A stretch of DNA of 11,397 nucleotides from JANYBV01 sp043763155 (GTDB taxonomy: Bacteria > Pseudomonadota > Alphaproteobacteria > Rickettsiales > SXRF01). Below the pieces are notes generated by a model, which was given only the letters and a program-made list of their open reading frames with translations, had not been told where the DNA came from and did no database searches. Below, piece by piece: positions 6,699 through 11,397 of this stretch. The stretch lies in contig JAYULW010000028.1 in NCBI GenBank assembly GCA_043763155.1, positions 1 through 11,397 on the forward strand. Direction: 5' to 3'. The position numbers were made by a program, and so were the translations under genes. Position 1 is the stretch's first letter. Each line of letters opens with the position of its first letter.

Positions 6699-7478
6699 AT
6701 GAGTTACCAGCGCAGCAACGAAACCCGCCCCACCCGCATTGACGTGTTCGTTGATGGCTCGTGGCTGTTCAAGGGCAAGCGCAACACCACCGAAGCGGGC
6801 GGCTGGGGCGCTGTGGTCATCGAGAGCTACAAGGATGGCTCGCAGGAAGCATGGATGCCCCACGGCCCCACCGCAAAGAACATCACCTCGTCTGGCGGCG
6901 CCGAAGCCTATGCGGCCATCCGCGCACTCAAAGCCGTGAAGCTGCGCGAAGCCGCCCGCCCCGGCGTTCCTGAAGAAACAGAGATCGTCCTGCACAGCGA
7001 CCAGAAAAGCTGGGAAACCGAGATACAAAAATGGCGCGCCGACCCGCAAGGCAAGCGCAGTAACCAGGACAACTGGGAAAAAGCCTTGGCGCGCACGGAA
7101 GTAGCGCCTGAAGACCACAAAAACTGGAAAGCCAAAATAACCGCCAAACCCGAACAAACCGAACAGCCGGAAAAAAACCGCAAAAAGAACGGCGATGCGA
7201 ACTACAAACTTATGCGCCTCCTCATCGCCATGGATGTGAAGGTGGAATACACCAGCCATAATAAAGCCAGCGGCAAAAGCGGTAAAGACACCGACGACGC
7301 CATCATGGACATACCCCACCAGTTAGCCGCGCGGGAAGCATGGGCAACGCGCGCAAAAAACCAGAAAGGCGTGCTGCATTTCGGCCCCGACACAATCACG
7401 ATTCCCAAGGGCGAGGAGGGGCAAAAAATTATCAACCGCATCTTCCACGCCGACACGGACAAAATTCGCGGCCGTTAA
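6699..7478 (+). CDS. Divergent RNase H-fold protein with enlarged basic region
   Basis: The 259-aa soluble protein is rich in Lys and Asp/Glu. Although distant, it aligns with type 1 RNase H along its whole core. D-V-F-V-D19-G-S-W matches the first strand motif TDGS. GGWGAVVIE matches the second strand. GGAE69AYAAIRALKAV matches the E-L-x-A helix. L-H-S-D101-Q matches T-D-S. K-V-E-Y-T-S-H187 matches the strand before the catalytic His. K-D-T-D-D200-A-I-M-D-I-P-H-Q-L-A matches N-E-x-x-D-x-L-A. All four acidic positions and the His therefore seem present, suggesting a metal-dependent nuclease acting on RNA/DNA hybrids. The region between D101 and the last strand is expanded: a Trp-rich helix (EIQKWRADPQ...NWEKAL) and a charged linker (145-166) stand where RNase HI has its basic protrusion. 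The ribosome site TAAGGA fixes the start. It could instead be a non-canonical nuclease or RNA-binding protein of this fold. Confidence 0.6.
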   Translation: MSYQRSNETRPTRIDVFVDGSWLFKGKRNTTEAGGWGAVVIESYKDGSQEAWMPHGPTAKNITSSGGAEAYAAIRALKAVKLREAARPGVPEETEIVLHSDQKSWETEIQKWRADPQGKRSNQDNWEKALARTEVAPEDHKNWKAKITAKPEQTEQPEKNRKKNGDANYKLMRLLIAMDVKVEYTSHNKASGKSGKDTDDAIMDIPHQLAAREAWATRAKNQKGVLHFGPDTITIPKGEEGQKIINRIFHADTDKIRGR

Positions 7479-9326
7479 TTACATCGTGGCGATGAACGCC
7501 TCAAGCGCCGCTTCGGCCTCTGCCAGTTCTTTTCCCAGCGTCGCCAGCGTATCGTTCAGCCGCTTCAGCTGCTTGGCGTCTTCCTTGCCATACACGGTAG
7601 AAATCTCATTTTCCACCGCATCCTTGCGCAGGGTAATGTCGGCAATCTTCTGTTCCAGCTTCTCGGCTTCTTTTTGAGCCTTGCTCTTGGCCTTGCCATC
7701 GCTTTCGCCCTTGGCTTTTTTTTCTTTGCCCGCGCCCTTCTTATTGGCTTCGCGTTCTTTCCGGCGCTGCTGCACCACCAGTTCGCGATACGCGTCCAGA
7801 TCATCCTCGTACGGCTTGCACGTGCCGTCGGCCACCAGCCACAAACGGTCCGACACATGCTCCACAAGGTGCGGGTCATGGCTTACCAGGATCACCGCGC
7901 CGCGATAATTATTCAGCGCCTGCGTCAACGCTTCGCGCGCATCCATATCCAGATGGTTGGTCGGTTCATCGAGTAGCATAATGTGCGGTGCATCAAGGCT
8001 CATAAGGCAGAACAGCAGGCGCGCCTTTTCCCCGCCCGAAAGCTCGCCCACCTTGGTGTCGGCCTTGTGCTTGTCAAACCCGAACTTGCCCAGCGCCGCG
8101 CGCACCTTCGGTTCGCCGGAACTTTTCATCACGTCTTTCAGGATTTCATACGGCGATAGCAGCACGTCTAATTCATCGGTCTGGAACTGCGCGAAATACC
8201 CCACGCGTAATTTGCTCGATTTATGCACCTGCCCCGCCATCGGCGCTAGGCGCCCGGAGAGCAGTTTCACCAGCGTTGATTTACCGTTGCCGTTCGCCCC
8301 CAGCAGACAGATGCGGTCGTCCGCATCAATGCGCAGCTGCAAATTCTTAAGCACAGGCTTGCCCGGCGCATAACCCACATCCACATTTTCCAGCACGATC
8401 ATGGGCGATTTTTCCTGGTCCGGCTGCGGGAATTCAAACGCCGTCACCCGGTCTGCAATCACCGCATCCACAATGTCCATCTTCTGGATCATCTTCAGGC
8501 GGCTCTGTGCTTGGCGTGCCTTACTTGCGGTTGCGCCGAAGCGGTTCACGAATTCCATCATCTTGTCTTTTTGCGCGATCTGGCGTTCGTGCAATGCCTG
8601 CTGGTTCAGCATTTTTTCGGCCCGGCGGCGCTCAAACATGTCATACGTGCCCGTGTACGAAACCAGCTTCTGGTTCTCAAGATGCAGGATATGGTCCACC
8701 GTCTTATTCAAAATATCGCGGTCATGGCTGATGATCAGGATCGTTTCCGTGTAACGGATCAAAAAGTTTTCGAGCCAGATCATCGCTTCGAAATCCAGAT
8801 GGTTCGTCGGTTCATCGAGCAGCAGCAGGTTCGGCTGGCGGAACAGCGCGCCCGCAAGCGCAATACGTGCGCGCCACCCGCCCGAAAAAGACGAGATGGG
8901 CGAATTCTGCGCCGTGTCATTAAACCCAAGCCCGGAAAGGATGGTCGCCGCGCGCGAAGGCGCGTCATACGCGTCAATCTCGTCCAGCCGCTCATAAATA
9001 TAGCCAATGCGGTCGGGATCGCTCGCCGTTTCCGCTTCTGCAAACAGCGCCGCGCGTTCGGTATCAAACGCCAGCACCACCTCGATCACCGGCGTTTCAT
9101 CATCTGGCAAATCCTGGCGCACCATGCCCAAGCTTGCGCCCTTAATCATGGTGATGTCGCCGCTATCGGCGTGGATCTCGCCCGCGATCAGCTTAAACAG
9201 CGTGGATTTACCTGTGCCGTTCGGCCCCACCAAACCCACGCGATGCCCCGCAGGAATAGACACGGATGCCTTGTCCAGCAACGTGCGCCCGGCAATGCGG
9301 TAGGTAAGGTCGGTAATAAACAGCAT
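7479..9326 (-). CDS. ABC-F family ATPase, YheS-type
   Basis: The 615-aa protein has two ATP-binding domains and no membrane span, as in ribosome-acting ABC-F proteins. Domain 1 has Walker A GPNGTGKST (34-42), signature SFSGGW (146-151), Walker B with catalytic Glu172 in LLLLDEPTNHLD, and switch His201. Domain 2 has Walker A GANGNGKST (343-351), signature LSGGEKARL (428-436), Glu453 in DEPTNHLD, and a matching H-loop. The linker at about 236-290 (RRRAEKMLNQQ...SKARQAQSRLKM) is the P-site-tRNA interaction motif. A Lys-rich segment and coiled coil (about 515-612) form a YheS/Uup-like C-terminal extension. Sequence around IWLENFL and the linker resembles E. coli YheS most. The family resolves stalled translation; the exact role of YheS types is less certain. 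The frame is open to a TTG at 9389, but that codon lies in a likely promoter, so the ATG starting MLFITDL is used. Confidence 0.9.
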   Translation of the reverse strand: MLFITDLTYRIAGRTLLDKASVSIPAGHRVGLVGPNGTGKSTLFKLIAGEIHADSGDITMIKGASLGMVRQDLPDDETPVIEVVLAFDTERAALFAEAETASDPDRIGYIYERLDEIDAYDAPSRAATILSGLGFNDTAQNSPISSFSGGWRARIALAGALFRQPNLLLLDEPTNHLDFEAMIWLENFLIRYTETILIISHDRDILNKTVDHILHLENQKLVSYTGTYDMFERRRAEKMLNQQALHERQIAQKDKMMEFVNRFGATASKARQAQSRLKMIQKMDIVDAVIADRVTAFEFPQPDQEKSPMIVLENVDVGYAPGKPVLKNLQLRIDADDRICLLGANGNGKSTLVKLLSGRLAPMAGQVHKSSKLRVGYFAQFQTDELDVLLSPYEILKDVMKSSGEPKVRAALGKFGFDKHKADTKVGELSGGEKARLLFCLMSLDAPHIMLLDEPTNHLDMDAREALTQALNNYRGAVILVSHDPHLVEHVSDRLWLVADGTCKPYEDDLDAYRELVVQQRRKEREANKKGAGKEKKAKGESDGKAKSKAQKEAEKLEQKIADITLRKDAVENEISTVYGKEDAKQLKRLNDTLATLGKELAEAEAALEAFIATM

Positions 9327-9360
9327 AAACCCGAAAAACAAAGGGGTGAGGGAAGGCGGC

Positions 9361-9389
9361 AACCTAGTGATTCTTGCGGCACTCGTCAA
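9361..9389 (-). promoter_or_regulatory. Possible sigma-70-type promoter of the ABC-F gene
   Basis: On the - strand, TTGACG (9389-9384) is a 5/6 match to a -35 box. TAGGTT (9366-9361), a weak -10 (3/6), follows after a 17-bp spacer. It sits just after the terminator of the ferritin-like gene and would give a leader of about 28 nt before the ATG at 9326. The weak -10 keeps confidence low. Confidence 0.35.
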
Positions 9390-9408
9390 CGACTACCGCC
9401 CAAAATGC

Positions 9409-9437
9409 AAAAACCCGGAGCCAATGCGCCGGGTTTT
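9409..9437 (-). terminator. Terminator of the ferritin-like gene (possibly bidirectional)
   Basis: AAAACCCGG (9410-9418) pairs with CCGGGTTTT (9429-9437). On the - strand the GC stem is followed by five U residues (A run at 9409-9413), 29 nt after the stop of the ferritin-like gene. It separates that gene from the ABC-F gene. Four T residues on the + side make it symmetric. Confidence 0.75.
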
Positions 9438-9465
9438 CACTAAAATCAGCCGTTTAAGTGGGGAA

Positions 9466-9891
9466 TTACTCCGGCTTGCGCAGCATTTTCTGCACTTCCG
9501 AGCAGTGCGTTTCTTCGTCCACGATCATCTGGCGGGCATATTCTTCCAAAAATACGGAATGGCCTTCCACCAGTTTCAACAAGCTGCGGTAGTTTTCGAG
9601 CTGTGTGGTTTCATGCTCAAGGCTCTCTTTCAAAATGTCGCTGATCGCGTGTTTATGCGTTTCCTGCAGCGCCGAAATTTTAAGCGAAGGGTGCCCATCG
9701 AGCGTGGTGATATGCTCGCCCGCAAGGTTCGCATGGTCCAGCGATTCCGTGGCCTGCGCGCGCAACCACGACACGATGGGAATACGGTTATGCCCGAAAA
9801 CCATCAGTGCATAATGCGTATAGCGCACCACGCCCGACAGCTCGAATTCCAAAATCGTGTTCAGCGAATCAATGACCTTTTGCTTATCCAT
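9466..9891 (-). CDS. Bacterioferritin-like (ferritin-like diiron) protein
   Basis: The 141-aa four-helix-bundle protein is predicted to oxidise and hold iron, or to act as a small ferritin-like oxidoreductase in the cytoplasm. It aligns without gaps to E. coli bacterioferritin over the first half. Glu17 (in FELSGVVRY), His53 (in ESLDHA), Glu94 (in LEHETT), Glu126 and His129 (in DEETH) fall on the ferroxidase ligands E18, H54, E94, E127 and H130. The position of bridging Glu51 is Ser50 here, with a Glu one residue earlier (Glu49). The haem-ligand Met52 is replaced by Leu51, so haem binding is unlikely. At 141 aa it lacks the last short helix of the usual 158-residue bacterioferritin. TAAGGAGAG (9905-9897) is a strong ribosome site 5 nt before the ATG. 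It is monocistronic, ending in its own terminator. No bacterioferritin-associated ferredoxin gene is nearby. Confidence 0.82.
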   Translation of the reverse strand: MDKQKVIDSLNTILEFELSGVVRYTHYALMVFGHNRIPIVSWLRAQATESLDHANLAGEHITTLDGHPSLKISALQETHKHAISDILKESLEHETTQLENYRSLLKLVEGHSVFLEEYARQMIVDEETHCSEVQKMLRKPE

Positions 9892-10104
9892 AGCGTCTCT
9901 CCTTAATGAATTTGTGACCGTTCTGTCTTACCCAAGCAGCGCCGGAAATGGAAGGGTTTTATTTACCTAAAGGACAGAAATTAAACAGGAAAACAGGTAA
10001 TGGGAATCATTTGCATAGGCTAATAGGAAGCAATACCAGCAAAACCTGCCGCTATAGATAGCATTTTATGGAATCGTTAAGGAAAGTGCTGTATCATCTG
10101 TATC
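9892..10104. other. Divergent intergenic region
   Basis: This 213-bp gap lies between the leftward ferritin-like gene and the rightward small membrane protein. It holds the ferritin ribosome site (9897-9905), a direct repeat AACAGG at about 9984-9999, a loose CTGTC...GACAG inverted repeat at about 9924-9977, and a 9-bp tandem repeat at 10089-10106. I find no convincing iron-regulator box or promoter pair. Confidence 0.35.
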
Positions 10105-10106
10105 AT
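10089..10106 (+). repeat. Perfect 9-bp tandem repeat running into a start codon
   Basis: CTGTATCAT occurs twice without a gap (10089-10097 and 10098-10106). The last two bases of the second copy are the first two bases of the ATG at 10105. It occupies the place where a ribosome site would be expected, and none is visible there. Confidence 0.7.
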
Positions 10107-10233
10107 GATGAAACGCACAACCAACTACCACAATAACCGCCGGATCGAGCGAATGATCAACATTTCGCTGATATTACTGGTGCTTGTCATTGCGCTCGGC
10201 ACGGGCGCCATGGTCATTAAAGGCATGCGCTAA
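10105..10233 (+). CDS. Small single-span membrane protein (42 aa)
   Basis: I do not recognise this protein. The product is 42 aa with a basic, polar N-terminus (K3, R4, R12, R13, R16), one hydrophobic span at about 18-38 (INISLILLVLVIALGTGAMV), and a short K-G-M-R tail. By the positive-inside rule the N-terminus would face the cytoplasm. Codon choice resembles the neighbouring genes (CGC, ATC, CTG, GGC). The frame is closed 27 nt upstream by a TAA, so the start is ATG 10105 or ATG 10108. No ribosome site precedes either; AAGGA lies about 20 nt away. A later ATG at 10153 would remove the basic region. It ends 70 nt before the antiporter gene, which appears to have its own promoter. A separate small gene is therefore more likely than a fixed subunit, though a partner role is possible. 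Confidence 0.5.
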   Translation: MMKRTTNYHNNRRIERMINISLILLVLVIALGTGAMVIKGMR

Positions 10234-10246
10234 CACCAAGCCCTGC

Positions 10247-10274
10247 TTGAATTCCTCCTCCCGCCACCTATAAC
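10247..10274 (+). promoter_or_regulatory. Probable sigma-70-type promoter of the antiporter gene
   Basis: TTGAAT (10247-10252, 4/6 to the -35 consensus) and TATAAC (10269-10274, 5/6 to the -10) are separated by 16 bp. Transcription would begin near 10281, about 23 nt before the ATG, leaving room for the ribosome site AAGGCGGG. Confidence 0.5.
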
Positions 10275-10303
10275 TATGCTGTATTCACACCAAGGCGGGT
10301 CCC

Positions 10304-11397
10304 ATGGAAAGCAGCATCCTGTTCAGCATTTTTGTCTTCCTGATGGTCGCCTGCCTCATCGTGCCGCTGGCGGGCCGCTTAAAGCTAGGCTCCGTGCTTG
10401 GCTACCTCGTGGCCGGCGTCCTCATCGGTCCTTTCGGTGCGGGCCTCATCGAAAACCCGCAGGAAATTATGCACTTCGCCGAATTCGGCGTGGTCATGAT
10501 GCTCTTTATCATCGGCCTCGAACTGGAGCCGGAAAAACTCTGGGCCTTGCGCAAATCCATCATTGGCCTCGGCGGCCTGCAATTACTCCTCACCACCACC
10601 GCCATCACCAGTATCGGCCTTTCGCTGGGCTACAGCTTCCAGCCCAGCCTTGCCTGCGGCATGGCGCTTTCTTTATCTTCCACCGCGCTCGTGCTGCAAA
10701 TGCTGCAAGAAAAGGGCCTCCTGAATACCTCCGCCGGTGAATCCTCCTTCGCCGTATTGTTATTCCAGGACATCGCCGTCATCCCCATCCTCGCAATCAT
10801 GCCCCTGCTTGCCGCAAGCGGCCTTCCCGTTGCTCCCACGCAAGCCAACTGGGTCTCCGGCATGCCCGGCTGGATGCATGCCGAAGTCATCATGTGCGCA
10901 ATCGTGGCAATCGTTTTCGGCGGGCGCTATATCTCGCGCCACGTCTTCCGCTACATGGCCAACACCCACCTGCGCGAAGTCTTCACCGCAACCTCGCTCG
11001 CCCTGATCGTAGGCGTAACCTTGCTCATGGAGCATATCGGCCTCTCGCCTGCCATGGGCGCCTTCGTCGCAGGCGTGGTACTCGCCAACTCCGAATACAA
11101 GCACACGCTAGAAGCCGACATCGAGCCATTTAAAAATCTCCTCCTCGGCCTGTTCTTCATCTCCGTCGGCATGGGCATGGACTTCACCATTCTCACTTCG
11201 CACCCGCTGGGTATCGTAAGCGCGCTCATCGCCCTCATCGCCATCAAAATCTCCGTGCTGATGCTGCTGGGCAAATATTTCAACCTACAGCCTGCGCAAA
11301 ACGCCGTCTTCAGCTTTGTCATGTCCCAAGGCGGCGAGTTCGCCTTCGTACTGTTCCAATACGCTGGCGACCTGCACGTCATGGAAAAAGAAGCCAC
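10304..11397 (+). CDS. CPA2 cation:proton antiporter, KefB/KefC-like (3' end cut off)
   Basis: The first 364 residues of an inner-membrane antiporter run open to the window edge, so no stop is seen. Hydrophobic spans cover nearly the whole segment. Family marks include RLKLGSVLGYLVAGVLIGP (25-43), HFAEFGVVMMLFIIGLELEP (57-76), the SLSSTAL helix (123-129), and FQDIAVIPILA with Asp156, the acidic transport-site residue of CPA2 exchangers. HTLEADIEPF (267-276), followed by LLLGLFFISVGMGMDF, closely matches the regulatory-loop region of KefB/KefC, glutathione-gated potassium efflux systems. Whether a C-terminal KTN/TrkA-N nucleotide-binding domain follows lies outside the window; it would be expected if this is a true Kef protein of about 560-620 aa. 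The ATG has AAGGCGGG just upstream and a likely promoter at 10247-10274. No KefF/KefG-type quinone reductase is visible nearby. Confidence 0.88.
   Translation, partial: MESSILFSIFVFLMVACLIVPLAGRLKLGSVLGYLVAGVLIGPFGAGLIENPQEIMHFAEFGVVMMLFIIGLELEPEKLWALRKSIIGLGGLQLLLTTTAITSIGLSLGYSFQPSLACGMALSLSSTALVLQMLQEKGLLNTSAGESSFAVLLFQDIAVIPILAIMPLLAASGLPVAPTQANWVSGMPGWMHAEVIMCAIVAIVFGGRYISRHVFRYMANTHLREVFTATSLALIVGVTLLMEHIGLSPAMGAFVAGVVLANSEYKHTLEADIEPFKNLLLGLFFISVGMGMDFTILTSHPLGIVSALIALIAIKISVLMLLGKYFNLQPAQNAVFSFVMSQGGEFAFVLFQYAGDLHVMEKEA

Noticed and set aside
6684..7319. - strand open frame opposite the RNase H-like gene, Phe/Gly rich
   Set aside because: It is antisense to a frame with a ribosome site and recognisable RNase H motifs. 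Its hydrophobicity comes from reverse-reading Lys/Glu codons.
8511..9443. Long + strand open frame antisense to the ABC-F gene
   Set aside because: The - strand frame carries complete Walker and signature motifs; the + frame is its shadow with His/Arg/Gln-rich composition.
10001..10024. Seven-codon leader peptide (ATG after AACAGG) in the gap before the 42-aa gene
   Set aside because: It is too short to support, shows no regulatory codon bias, and has no attenuator hairpin following it.

Overview
The window looks like ordinary chromosomal sequence from an alphaproteobacterium. It is GC-rich in coding sequence with AT-rich gaps. It carries a DUF2336 protein, a family known mainly from Alphaproteobacteria, alongside alphaproteobacterial-looking housekeeping genes. 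I cannot name a genus. I see no rRNA, tRNA, CRISPR array, insertion sequence, phage gene or toxin-antitoxin pair, and no clear undescribed system. The points worth a second look are small genes, one divergent RNase H-fold protein and one unusual tandem repeat.

Layout, left to right. Positions 1-273 are an AT-rich non-coding stretch. A 40-residue open frame with a signal-peptide-like N-terminus (274-396) follows, then a general-stress-protein-17M-like protein (429-938, +). A + strand terminator (956-988) and a - strand terminator (993-1020) lie back to back after it. Next is a tight - strand operon, transcribed right to left: a DUF2336 protein (3885-2779), an RsmC-type 16S rRNA guanine methyltransferase (2776-1868) and an RsuA-type 16S rRNA pseudouridine synthase (1871-1146). 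Spacings of +2 and -4 nt suggest translational coupling. Divergent from it is a large GT-C membrane glycosyltransferase (3978-6071, +).

A short tandem repeat (6075-6160) follows. It contains extra copies of the 3' end, stop codon included, of the next gene, a GlcG/HbpS-family protein (6541-6143, -). Divergent from that gene is a basic RNase H-fold protein (6699-7478, +). Its stop codon directly abuts that of a converging YheS-type ABC-F ATPase (9326-7479, -). Behind the ABC-F gene lie a terminator and a non-haem bacterioferritin-like protein (9891-9466, -).

The right end is a 42-residue single-span membrane protein (10105-10233, +) and then a KefB/KefC-type cation:proton antiporter (10304 onward, +). 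The antiporter has its own plausible promoter and is cut by the window edge.

Taken together, the content is translation maintenance (RsmC, RsuA, ABC-F), envelope glycosylation (GT-C) and stress, iron and ion homeostasis (GSP17M-like, ferritin-like, Kef-like, GlcG/HbpS). Only the DUF2336-rsmC-rsuA group looks like a functional operon; the other genes appear to be separate units.
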